Source: Berberis thunbergii
Lineage: Eukaryota > Streptophyta > Magnoliopsida > Ranunculales > Berberidaceae
NCBI GenBank assembly: GCA_003290165.1
Contig: QNQO01005873.1
Location: forward strand, 248,001-312,000
Reading direction: 5' to 3'
DNA length: 64,000 nt
Shown here: one piece after another, positions 34,889 through 45,159 of the stretch
How the letters are laid out: each line of letters starts with the position of its first letter
How positions within the stretch are numbered: the stretch's first letter is position 1
The notes under the pieces: generated by a model
Told to the model about the DNA's origin: nothing
Seen by the model: the letters and a program-made list of their open reading frames with translations, nothing else
The model's database searches: none
Translations under genes and position numbers: made by a program

Positions 34889-34975
34889 GTGGGTATCAAG
34901 GATCCTCTTCGTCCGGGTGTCAAGGAATCCGTTGCAGTCTGTAGATCAGCTGGAATTACCGTGCGGATGGTTACA
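34889..34975 (+). pseudogene. Captured exon fragment of an autoinhibited Ca2+-ATPase (ACA)
   Basis: The frame reads VGIKDPLRPGVKESV continuing AVCRSAGITVRMVT. This is the conserved hinge/P-domain segment KDPxRPGVKESVxxCRSAGITVRMVTGDN of plant plasma-membrane/tonoplast Ca2+ pumps (P2B ATPases). Homology ends exactly before the GDN motif, where the sequence changes to NRGSSG. The frame is uninterrupted over 29 codons, suggesting a fairly recent capture. Confidence 0.9.
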
Positions 34976-35276
34976 AACCGAGGAAGCAGTGGGGTTGATT
35001 TAACTGCAGCTGTTCAGAAATGAAACTGTGGTCAGTTAAGCTGTGATCAGCTGTCTCATAGATCTCATACTGGGACATTGTTTGAGCGGTTGTCCATTGG
35101 CAGAAATGAAACTGTATTTTTTAAACACAGAGTCCTGACTTGATGTAATACATTTTATTAATTAATTACATTAATTCATGGAAATGTTTAACTTTGACAC
35201 ATTTAAATTTTTATTTTCTAGACATAAAACTTATGAGATGTAATAAAAGTCATTTGATAGTTTAAAAAAAAAATTT

Positions 35277-35518
35277 GCTATGTATATTTACAATACCTTT
35301 TTTTGAACCGCTATGGTAGTTTTCCATAGCGTTTTTAAACCGCTATAGTATCCTCTACCATAGCGTTTTTAAACTGCTATAAAAGCCAAACTTATCATAG
35401 CGTTTTAAAACCGCTATAATAGCCTCTGGGTCTATTATAGCGCCGGCTGTCATAGCGTTTACTGGTATCCTACCATAGCGTTTTTAAAACGCTATGAATC
35501 AACATTTTTCTTGTAGTG
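35277..35518. repeat. CACTA 3' subterminal palindrome cluster
   Basis: Repeated CATAGCGTTTTTAAA and its complement AACCGCTATGG alternate along about 230 bases, ending with GCTATGAATCAACATTTTTC and TTGTAGTG. Arrays of short direct and inverted motifs near the ends are where CACTA transposases bind, so this is the likely transposase recognition region. Confidence 0.85.
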
Positions 35519-35521
35519 AAC

Positions 35522-36688
35522 TCTACTCAACGGCTATTGGGACAATATCCATGTGAGGTATGAGAGCCAGGTGAAAGCGCTAGAGTGACCCCATAGCATA
35601 GCTGCTTCTCTACCCCAGTCGAGTAGGTCTTCTATGTTGTGTCGAGTCAAGTTGAGTCGAAGTTTTAATCTACAAACAGTGTTACTGTTACTAGTTCATG
35701 TTGGTTGTTCTAGGGCTTTCTTTGGTCTTCTTCACTGATCTCGGCCATGTCTTTGTTTAGTGTAACCAAATAATGTCCATTGGTTTTGATTTATGATTAT
35801 GTTTCTAATGCTTGTCTGGTTTACAGGTGTTGGTTGAGTCCTGGAAGATCTGATGTTTAGTGCTTTGTTTCTTTATAGGTGAAATTATTAAATGTTTATA
35901 CTTCAAAATTTGTACTACTTTCATTTAACAAGTTTAACATATTAAGTTAAGTTCTTGTTCTAAGTTGGTTTTAGATCTTGCAGAGACTAGACATTGAGTC
36001 TCATAAAAAGAAGGATCCCTGTTTCAAGTCAGTTCTCAAGATGACCAAGGATCTTCTGGATGGCTAAATTGGTTTGGCTCAATTAGTGTCTAAAGGGGAG
36101 TATTCTTGTCAATATTTCAGTACTTTTCTCCTTTTGGGTGATGTGCCTTTTGTAATCAACCTAGCACTACTAGATTAAGAAGAAAATAGAATGGTCTTTG
36201 TGTTGTAGACATTTATTTGAGTTTAATTCAGTGAGTTTTAATTCTTTTGGTGGTATTGGTACTTGGCTTTCTTAGTGGCTAATCTTTCTTAATTTGTTGA
36301 CTAAGTGTTGTTCCTAGTTTAACTTGTTCACACTGCTTCAAATTGTATGGTTCAAACTTATGAATGTTTGTAGGTTTGGACTTGATCAGGTTGCACCTGC
36401 TGCTGTGACCTTTAAGGTGCAAAGAGGTCCTACATCAGAAGCTAAAATTTAAAGAACTAGCGACTTATCCTCTCTCAAAGAGGAGACTTGTGGGTGCTCT
36501 TCTTCTTCTTCTTTTTCTTCTTGTGTTGAACAATTTAGGGAGCTTCAGATCCAAAGCTCAAGTGCTCCCTGATAGTGAAGGTAAGACTCACTTGTAACTC
36601 CCTTAATTTCTCTTATTCAATTCATTTTACTTGTCATATGAAACTATGGAACTCAAACTGTCATGTATGATTTTGTAGCTCTTACTGT
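35522..36688. other. Unassigned flank right of the CACTA element
   Basis: No known gene recognised. Two exon-like open stretches on the plus strand (around 36000 reading HKKKDPCFKSVLKMTKDLLD, and 36370-36580 with a donor GTAAGA) may be remnants of a gene I cannot identify. Confidence 0.3.
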
Positions 36689-37239
36689 TGTTGGAGAACA
36701 ATCAAAACAATGTATTAATTATTTGAAATAAATAATATAATAATACAAATACTATTTGCATTATAAATTGATTACAACGAAATTAAATAAAATAAATAAT
36801 TCTACTAACTTGTATTGTAGATTGAGGCTTGCGAAATTACTATTTTGAATTGGCAAAATTGGTACGTTTTGATTCATGGATAGAGGCTAACAGATACGCT
36901 ATGTTCTATAGACAAAATTCGCCCATACTTGGTGTTGTAGTTCTTTAGGCATTTGACAACCAGGATTCAACTATCTAATAACAACACCGTAGCACAAGGG
37001 TGCTGGTTCTGACGAATTTACCGAATGCATTCTCTCTCAGAAGTAAATAAAAATGAATAACTCTAGAAAAATATTAATGTGTTTAAAGAACTTGTTTTTG
37101 TCTTCAATAGATAGAGAACAAAATGGTGTGTTGATCAGACACATCATTTCTTAATTTAAAAGACACATCTTTTCTCTTCAAATGCAAAAGACAAATCTTT
37201 TCTCTTCAATGTTGGTTATTTGCTATACAAACTCTAACA
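36689..37239. repeat. Probable solo copia-type LTR
   Basis: Starts TGTTGGAGAACAATC and ends AACTCTAACA, the inverted TGTTGGAG/CTCTAACA ends common in plant copia LTRs. It is flanked by ACTGT (36684-36688) and ACTAT (37240-37244), a 4-of-5 target duplication. 551 bp, AT-rich, no internal element. Strand not assigned. Confidence 0.55.
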
Positions 37240-37992
37240 ACTATTAACTGGAATTTACATTTGATGGCGATATTGAATTGTGTTTAGTGCCACATTTCCT
37301 AGCTACATGCATGTTTAAGAATCATATGTACTAACTAATGATCACTGATCTGTGAGCAAAATGACTCATCTGGTTTACGCAATTAGAACCACGATTGGTT
37401 CCTGATAAGACTAACAGGTTACTTATGAACCTAACGTTGGTAATGTTGATACTTTATGATATATTCTATTTGAATGTGAACTTTAAAGCCACTTTTATAC
37501 ATAAACATTGATAGTTTGGATGGATTGAGTTTAGTTTAGCTCTAATCCATGTAGTATTTATTCCTGTCTGAAAAGAAAAACTTTTTCTTGCTAAAGTATT
37601 TGTTACTTATATATGCCATTTGGTTGTTTTGATAAAAGCTCTATTAATTCTGTGACGAATCTTTCATGGGGTTTAATTTAAAGCACATATTCGTCCAGAT
37701 GGGTTTCTGATGAGAAGATGAAACTTGTAGTTCAAGAAACTACTTGGATTGGATTGGACGGAGAGCCTTGAAGGTATTATTTTATGAAGAAATTGTGTTG
37801 ATGTCGATGAGTTTTGTCATTTTTTAGCATTCATGGTGTAAGTCAAGTTTCTGCAGTTACTTGTGACTCAATTGAAATTTTCTTATCCTTTGCTGTGCAA
37901 ATTGGTTTTTATGCTTAAAAGTGTAAGCGGGGATTTTTATTGTTACATCCCTTTGCCTAGTAGATGGAAATGGATTTTGGTTGGAAGAATAT
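37240..37992. other. Unassigned spacer left of minus-strand Tat element
   Basis: No gene or element recognised. Confidence 0.3.
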
Positions 37993-38522
37993 TGATGCAT
38001 TTGATTTTTGCTCTTTGCTTGACCTTGACCTACTGACCTACACAAGGAACGTACGTGAGCCATGGACCAGCGTTGTGGTGGCCGATGACATTCCCATGGT
38101 AAAGTCAGACAGGGATCTGAGGAAGGCTTAAAATTGTAAATAGGAAATTTGTAGCGTACATTTGTTCATCAACCTCATGTTTTATTTTTAGTGTTGGAGT
38201 CCTGGTTTGACGAGGCCATCAGTAGCGTAGTTTAGGGAAAAGATTTTCTTGGAGATCCTTCTCTAATTAGGAGTAGTCTTGTAGAGGGAAGTTTCCCTGT
38301 TAGACCCGTGCTCTTAAATACGTGGGAGATAGTTTCTAATTGTAGTGTAGTTCATAGGTGGAAGTTCCCTCATACGACCTAAAATCTGATAGTTGCTTCC
38401 TAGTTAGAAACAAAGTGTTGTTGGCTTGCTCGTCTGAAGCCGATCCCTGAAATTCTTGCCTTAACAGACCATACAGCTATGAGACATGTAGGATTAGCAG
38501 GATATTGTGATTCGGATCTGTC
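37993..38522 (-). repeat. Tat-like gypsy 3' LTR (copy 5, minus, truncated)
   Basis: The left edge TGATGCA (minus TGCATCA) is followed by the reversed conserved blocks GTGAGCCATGG, AAAGTCAGACAGGGATCTGA and a damaged TATA region (TTTTATTTTTAGTG). Homology ends near 38522, before the usual TGATGATACA start, so about 150 bases of the U3 end are lost. Confidence 0.8.
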
Positions 38523-38699
38523 TGACATACTACGCTATGCGTCTTCTTGTCTATGCCTTGTGTTTTCTTTTGCGTGAGAGTTTTTTTTTTTTGCAAAGTT
38601 TGATTTGCACTTTCCTTTAACGGCCTAACGTCAAACTTACTCCCAGACAGTTGTCTTATACTTGCCACAAGCTTTTTTAAGAGAGTTTGATTGATGAAA

Positions 38700-40430
38700 C
38701 TGAGTTAATTTGGCTTCGGGGCCTATACCGTGTTCCCGGAGATTTGGAAATCGTCTATGTGTTCACGGCTCGGACTCCAACTACAACCCCACAGGGTTAT
38801 ATACGGTTGCACCTGGGCATGTTTGAATTCTGACTCTGATTCCCAATGCTAGACAACATTTGGTGTTTCTTCTTTTCTCTGCGTATGCCTCCCGCTCAAT
38901 TGGCCCCGAGCGAGTTTAAGATTTTGATTGCGACCCTTATCAGAGCGCATGATGCTGGCCTTCGTTTGACCACGGCGATAATTCAACGCCTGACTGACGC
39001 TCGGTTGGATTCTAGTGACATTTGTGTGTTGAGCACTCCTGGTTGCTTGCATCATGTAGTGGATGATATTGAGCCTTGGTAGAAGTATTGGTTTGTGGCT
39101 TTAGCGGATTCCCCATACTTCAGGTTGGGAGGATGTCGGGTCTCTAGATTCTTCCAATTTGATCTTAGTAAGTGTTTTGTTACTGTCACCTCGTCTTGGA
39201 TTTTGGATATATCACTAACTTGATGTTTTGTTTCTTTTTTTCAAGAAAATTTGTGACTTTGATCCTCACTGAGAATGAAGGGCTGATAGAGACGGAGTTT
39301 AATGAATTCCCATTGATGTTTGTCGATGAGGTTATAATGTCAGGCAACATCATAAGGAGCGGTTGCTGGGAACACCATGATGCCTCTTCTGTACTCAGCT
39401 CGCCAACTAAAGAGGTCGGAGGTCATTGTTCAACGAAAAGGAGTCTGGTTATGCCCAGTCTGACTAGGTTGGCTGAGTTGGAGGCATGCATGCCTTCTAT
39501 TGTTCTTCCTAAGAGGAGGCGACCCACTAATCATGTTGCCTCTTCTTCTTAGTCACCATCTTTATTAGAGAAGGAAGCGGTTGTTGCAAAGCATGACTTA
39601 TCTTCATCTGCTCAGAAGGTGGTCCCAGGGGATCATAGTCTCTCGCTGGATCTTGTTGTCCCCCTATCGACTTAGAGGGAGAGCGACCGGACCAAAGGTT
39701 GGCATCGTGAGTCACCATGGGTCTCTAGCGAAGGCTCACGCTACACATGATTTTGTTGTGTTGCACCCTGATGCTCGCTTTATAAAAGGCTTTTGCACAC
39801 TTGCGAATGTCATATTCGGATACTCGCCACCGGGTGGATTCTTTGATCGATCAACTGCAAGATTTTAGTGTTGCGGATCGCAATTCCACGTCTGAAGCAA
39901 AATTGGTAGTTGTAAAGGCTCAACTAAAGTCGACTTGGCTTTTACCTTAGCAGAATTGGTGCGGTCCTGTGCTGAGTTGGGATCGTTCGATCTGCAAGCT
40001 CAGATTGCTGAGAGGAAGCGAGCCGAGATCAAATGGGTTGTTATACAACGATAGCTTGAGTCAGAAGTTTCTCAAGGACTTCGCTGCATTTGTGAAACAG
40101 ACGCTTATTGACGGAAAAGCGCTCGCACTATACCGTATTGGTAAGCGTGGTGCATTTTGGGGCTTCGGGGCCGAAGTTGTAGATTTAGTCAGAGGTCGTT
40201 CGTGGCAGGTTAGAACTTCTGGAGCTTATTAGATAAGAGCGCCCTGGCCTTGACCTCGACTTTGCCTATTATAAAAAGGCTGCTATTGGAACTATCATGC
40301 TGGAAGAAAATCATGGCTCTTTGGGGCAGGCTGTTGAGGAAGTCGTTTTGTCCCTTGTTGTTCCAAAATAGTTGTATTGTCTTTGTCAAGACAAAAAGGC
40401 TTTTAATGAAATTCATATTTTGTAACTTTG
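38700..40430 (+). pseudogene. Antisense ORF of Tat-like gypsy element, copy F
   Basis: Plus-strand gene in a minus-strand element. Pieces: LRGLYRVPGDLEIVYVF, TTPQGYIRLHLGMF, MPPAQLAPSEFKILIATLIR, IIQRLTDARLDSSDICVL, FRLGGCRVSRFFQFDLS then a donor GTAAGT at 39169 and an acceptor-like TTTTTTTCAAG near 39245. Next comes KRSLVMPSLTRLAELEA (39440-39490), shared with copy A. Further on (39945-40090) is a charged helical stretch (ALTLAELVRSCAELGS-like, AERKRAEIKWVV), then a last open piece to about 40370. Stops interrupt it. Conservation of the exon boundary with copy A supports a genuine intron. Confidence 0.65.
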
Positions 40431-40559
40431 TTTTTTGTCTTGTAATGTCGTGCCATTATGTCTTGCTTGGAAGATTTTGACCCATGTTGCATGAAATTAT
40501 TATTTTTGGGCCTTTCATGCTGGCAGATGGTCTGAGTTGTTTGTTGAGTTGTATCGAAA

Positions 40560-41141
40560 CTAACTGCATTGATCAACCTTTGTCTATAGTTGGGTTGCTA
40601 AGGTCCCTGGCAAGTATCTGCCATGAGTCGTGGAACCGTCAAATACAGTCTTACTACCAACGCCATCGTTGCCCATGCACCGTGGACTGGGCGTTGGGAT
40701 GTTCCAGAAGCTGTTGTTATCAGTAGGAACTGACTAAGGTTACTTCGTGAGGTTTGGAGATTGTCATCTGTTGGCGAGTTGTCATCAGGCATAATAGCGT
40801 CGACTGAGCTATAATCAAATTCGGCGACCATGGTCTGTAAAAGGGCAGTGGCTCGATGGCAAGTCGTCGACATCATTCAGAACTGACTAGGCTTACCTGA
40901 TCGGGTTCGGCGATCATCGTCTGTAGAATAGCAATGGTACATTAGTGAGTCATTGTCATCAGGCATGAGAGCGTTGACTAGTGTCCCACTTCCTAGGCCA
41001 TCGTCATTCGTGCGCAGCAGACTAGGTGTCGGGCGCATCAGAAGTCATCATCATCAGCCATGAACTGACTAAGCTTACCTGGTCAGGTTCGGCGATCATT
41101 GTTTGTAGAAGAGCAATGATCCCTTGGCGTGTCGTCATCAT
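40560..41141. repeat. 182-bp tandem array of Tat element, left part
   Basis: Landmark GCTTACC at 40891 and 41074 gives 183-base spacing, with a more diverged unit at 40736. Units share TTCGGCGATCATTGT, AGCAATGATCCCTTGGCG and TAGGCCATCGTCATC. The same repeat continues at 43110-43660 after an inserted Harbinger element. Confidence 0.85.
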
Positions 41142-41591
41142 TAAGGATTTGAATGGACTCTAAAGGATTTCAAATCTCATGGATTTTAAAAGATTTCAAA
41201 GGATTTTACAAAATCCATTGGATTTTGATGGATTTCAAATGATTGGATTTTGTAGATTTTATAAAGGTTTGTTATGGAATTCTAAGGATTCTTATAAATA
41301 TGTTATTACTCATAGGAAGCAATGCAAGAACATTACCTACATTGTTATCCATGTCAACACAAATCATAAAACATCTATCAAAATATCAATTAAATAATTG
41401 TTTGTATTCTATGAGAAATTTACTTTAAATTAAAAAACAAAATACAAATACATTGAAGATGGTCCAAAAGTAATACAAATAACTATTTTCCTTTTTCTTT
41501 CTGAAAAGAAAAAAAATGGAAATAATTTTCCAATAAAAATAGATAGATAAACCAGAAAAAAAAATCACCATCGTCTTCTTCAATTGGAAAT

Positions 41592-41702
41592 TCACAGTGA
41601 TGAAGGCTCGTCGTCTTCTTCAATTGGAAATTCATCAGAACGACACTCTTTACGAAGAAAGTTATGCAAGGCTACACGCGCTAGCACTAACTCTGCTTGC
41701 GT
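41592..41702 (-). pseudogene. Harbinger transposase C-terminal fragment
   Basis: The minus strand reads TQAELVLARVALHNFLRKEC, then RSDEFPIEEDDE and a stop. The (A)LHNFLR motif and following acidic tail are the end of plant PIF/Harbinger (DDE_Tnp_4) transposases, just after the last catalytic region. The catalytic DDE part is missing, replaced upstream by unrelated sequence. A 22-base direct repeat (CGTCTTCTTCAATTGG...) sits at 41572 and 41609. Confidence 0.65.
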
Positions 41703-41850
41703 TCCATATGGAAATGGGTTCAATTGAGATTGAGATGGGGGAGTTTGTTGATTTTCTTCAGAAAGAACAAAAACCCTAAAAGAAGATAGAGAGGGAGGAA
41801 GGGGAGAGAAAAAGAGGGAAATGAGAGAGAAGCCAATACAACTATTGCTA

Positions 41851-42763
41851 AATAACACCACCAACCCTCTTACTTTCTGAAGGACGCTACCACTTTTCTG
41901 AAGGACACCCCCACCTGCTGAAGGATAGTATCAATGTAAACAAAGCTCTAAACTCTATTCTCCTCTCTTCTCATCTCTCCATTTCTTCTCCATCAATTAC
42001 CACCAAATCTCTTCCTCCTCCTCCTCCCCCTCCTCCCCTTCACCATCACCACCTCTCATCCTCCCATCTTTTTCAATCATCACCACCACCACGCTACCAC
42101 CACCTCTCTTTTTCCTCCCCCTCTTCTTCTTTTTCTTCTCCATTAATCACCACCACCACCTCTTATCCCACCTCCTCCCATCTTCATCTTCTTACTCTCT
42201 TCCTCCTCCCCCTCACCTCTTCTTCTTCTCTGTTTTTTTACTTTTCTTCTTATTCTTCTTCTCATCCTCAATTTTTTTTCTGTTTTTCCTCTCTTCTTAT
42301 TTTTCTTATTCATCATCTTCTTCTTTTTTCCCTCGCGAAGGTTCTGGAAAGTAGGGAATCTCTACTCACAGGAACCTCTACAAGGGCGAAGAAGAAAAAA
42401 ATTATGGGAGAAGAAGAAAAAAGGAGAAAAAATAGAAGAAAAAAAACAAAAGGAAAAAAAAGGAGAACAAAAAACAAAGATGAAGAGAAGAGGGGAAAAA
42501 AGAAGAGAAAATAAGAGGAAGAAAATGAGAAAATGAATAATAATAATAACAAAAAAAACAAGAATAAATGAGAAAATGAAGTGCTGGTGGTGATGCAGCC
42601 GGTAGTGGTAGGGCGTGGTGGTGTGACCGAAAGTTGTGGGGCAAAGTGGTGTTGCTCATGTGAAAAGAGATGAGAAGGTGAAAAAGGGAAGATAGTGGTG
42701 TACTTCAGTAGATCCCAAAAAAGTGGGGTGGTGGTGCTCTTCAGCATAAATGGTGGTGTTATT
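41851..42763. mobile_element. Nested ~0.9-kb inverted-repeat element
   Basis: AATAACACCACC at 41851 and its complement GGTGGTGTTATT ending at 42763 head arms of about 75 bases that share CTGAAG(G/A) and CACCACC patterns. The interior is strongly strand-asymmetric: pyrimidine-rich 41940-42345, purine-rich 42380-42590. Only shadow ORFs are present. No target duplication was seen. It lies inside the Harbinger remnant. Confidence 0.5.
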
Positions 42764-43109
42764 AAACAATGGTCAATACTAATCCATTGAAATATGAGAG
42801 GGGAAGGTTGGATTTTGAATAACTCTTGTTATATATACTTTCTACTCACAAATCCTTCAAAATTCACAACTTTAACAAATCCATTAAAATCCACTATTTC
42901 TTGAATACCCCTGATTTTGGTGGACTTTTGAAAAGTATGAATGGAATACCCCCTGATTTTGATGGATTTTAAAACATCCTTTAAAATCCGTATTTGAATA
43001 ACCCTAAATTTACATGTATTAATTTAAATCTTTAATTGAATACCCCTAATTTTAATGGATTTTAAAATCCTTCACAATCCATTAAAATCCATAATTGAAT
43101 ACCACCCCC

Positions 43110-43660
43110 TAAGCTTACCTAGTCAGATTCGGCGATCATTGTCTGCAGAAGAGTAATGATCCCTTGGCGAGTCATCATTATCAGGTATGAAAATACTGAC
43201 TAGACTTCCATTTCCTAGGTCATCATCATCCGTGCACGACGGATTAGGCGTTGGGCCCACCAGAAGTCGTCGTTATCAGTCGCGAACTAACTAAGCTTAC
43301 CTGGTCAGGTTCGGCAATCATTGTTTGTAAAAAACAATGATCTCTTGGTGAGTCATCGTCAGCAGGCGTGAGAGCGCTGACTAGACTCCCACTTCCTTGA
43401 CCATCGTCATCCACACGCAGTAGACTAGACGTTGGGGGCACCAGAAGCGTTCATCATCAATCGTAAACGGACTAAGCTTACCTGGTCAGGTTCGACGATC
43501 ATTGTCTGTAGAAGAGCAATGATCCTTTGGCGAGTCATCGCCATCAGGCTTGAAAGTGCTGACTAGACTCCTAGTTCCTAAGCCATCGTCATCCGCACAC
43601 AATGGACTAGGCATCGGGATTGATCTTTCGGATCTGGCCACAGCGGGATGATTGGACATT
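43110..43660. repeat. 182-bp tandem array of Tat element, right part
   Basis: Landmark GCTTACC at 43113, 43295 and 43476 gives 181-182-base spacing. It abuts the end of the integrase coding region of the minus-strand pol. Confidence 0.87.
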
Positions 43661-45110
43661 ATGTTGGTTGTAACGAACAACAGTGGAAGTTCAATAAAAG
43701 CAAATATTTTTATTGATAATATTTTTTTAGGTAATCTACATTTCATGGTCGTTTAAGTCCATCACCGTTTATGTCTTCCAACCAGTATGTCCCCCGGCCT
43801 GTTGACTTTGGTCACCCTGTAGGGCCTTTCCCAATTTGGGTTCAGCTTTCCTGTGCCGGCTTATTTGGTGTTTTGTTGGGTTTATTTGAGTACCCAGTAT
43901 CCCACTCCGAATTCACGTGGCTTAACCTTATTGTTGTAGTATTGTGTTATTCGTTGCTGGTAGGCAGTATCTTGGTAGAGGCTTGATCCCGCTTATTCTC
44001 GAAGAGGTCTAGTTCAACGCACAAGGCTTCGTCATTATCATCTGCTCTAAACTCCTCCATTTGAAAAGGTAGGCACTTCAAGTTCCACCGGAACCATGGC
44101 TTCTGACCCATAGGCCAAGGCTAAGGGTGTTTCTCCGGTCGGGATTCTTTTGGTTGTCCGATACGCCCAAAATATTCCTAGTAGCTCTGAACTCATTTTT
44201 CTGCTGTGTTAAGTTTTCTTTTGATCGCTTCCAAGATCATTCAGTTAGTAACCTTCGTTTGGCCGTTGGCTTTTAGATGCCCTTACGAAGAGAAATGGTG
44301 ACTGATGTTCAGACTTTCACATAGTTTTTTAACCTTCATACCTTCGAAGTGAGTTCCATTATCGTTGACCCATACTCTGGGATGCCAAATTTGCAGACGA
44401 TGGTTACCCATATGAACTTCTCTATTTGTATTTGCCCTATCTTGGATATGGGTTGTACTTCGATCCACTTGGTGCAGTAGTCGACTGCCACAAGATGGAA
44501 TTTTTCACCAGTTGATGTTGGGAGTGGTCTGCTGATGTCCATCCCCCATTGTGCAAATGGTCACGGACTAGTCCTCGATGTTAGTGGTTGGGCAAGCATG
44601 TGCGTGTATGGCACGAACCTCTGACGTTTGTCACATTTACGAACAATATCTTTGGCGTTTTCATTGCATCGTCGACCAATAGTACCCGAGGGTTAGAGCT
44701 TTGTGGGCAAGGGTTCTCCCACTCGGATGATTTTCGCATATCCCGTCGTGGATCTTTCTCAGGACCTAATCTGCCTCGGGAGAGGACAAGCCTCGGAGCT
44801 AGGGTCTTGTCGCTGATCTCATGTATAACTTGTCTTTATGAGACTGTACTACGTTGCCTTGCTTCTGAGTTTTCTGGTTTCGACCGTCAAGGTTTTGCTT
44901 TCGATGTATTCGAGAATCGAAGTCATCCAGCTCACCTCTGTGCTTGTGGCGCAAACATCGCTGGGCTCTTTTTTGTCAATGCTTGATTGTTGTTGTTATT
45001 CAATGAAACCGTTTGAGACTTCGGCAGAGGCTGAGGCTGAGGCTGAGGCTTCCTTAACTAGCACATCAACTCTTTTATTGTCATATGTAATCCTTTGATG
45101 TGATCAGCTA
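43661..45110 (-). pseudogene. Ty3/gypsy (Tat-like) RNase H end and integrase, minus strand
   Basis: Minus-strand pieces in order: SWMTSILEYIESKTL and LRSKATQYSLI (45000-44840, end of RNase H and integrase spacer), CDKRQRFVPY (zinc-finger cysteines), QWGMDISRPLP (first catalytic Asp), LVAVDYCTKWIEVQP, VNDNGTHFEG (second catalytic Asp retained), GHLKANGQTKV (the usual QVE glutamate is TKV), [18 protein letters not shown] and GKLNPNWERPYRV. Frameshifts separate them. Gag, protease and RT are absent upstream, so this element is heavily deleted. A (GAGGCT)4 run codes an Ala/Ser stretch at 45026. Confidence 0.85.
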
Positions 45111-45159
45111 GTTGAGCTATTTAACAACTCTTTGTTTTAATCAATAAAATTTACTTTTT

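Larger units (their letters stand above)
28945..35518 (+). mobile_element. Non-autonomous CACTA transposon carrying host exons (Pack-CACTA)
   Basis: The left end is CACTACAACACAAG and the right end is TTTTTCTTGTAGTG, the inverted CACTA termini. The 3-bp target duplication AAC is at 28942-28944 and 35519-35521. Subterminal CATAGCG palindromes cluster at the right end, with one at the left. No CACTA transposase is present. Inside are five short exon-like pieces from unrelated host genes, all on the plus strand, plus a minus-strand RNase H-like piece and a spliced leader. 6,574 bp in total. It would need transposase in trans to move. Confidence 0.93.
41145..43109 (-). mobile_element. PIF/Harbinger-type transposon remnant inside the tandem array
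   Basis: The right end, read on the minus strand, is GGGGGTGGTATTCAATTATG with TAA outside it (43110-43112). The left end has TAA (41142-41144) and GGATTTGAATGG with the same GGATTTTA-rich subterminal motif but lacks the GGGGGTG. It separates two parts of one tandem array. A minus-strand transposase C-terminus is inside. The left tip is truncated. Confidence 0.65.

Noticed and set aside
36000..36580. Possible host gene right of the CACTA element
   Set aside because: Two exon-like stretches are present but neither matches a family I know, and no continuous frame exists; left as unassigned.
42313..42747. Minus-strand 144-residue ORF rich in Phe, Leu and Ser
   Set aside because: It lies in a purine/pyrimidine microsatellite; the composition is explained by TTC/TTT codons of low-complexity DNA and there is no motif.
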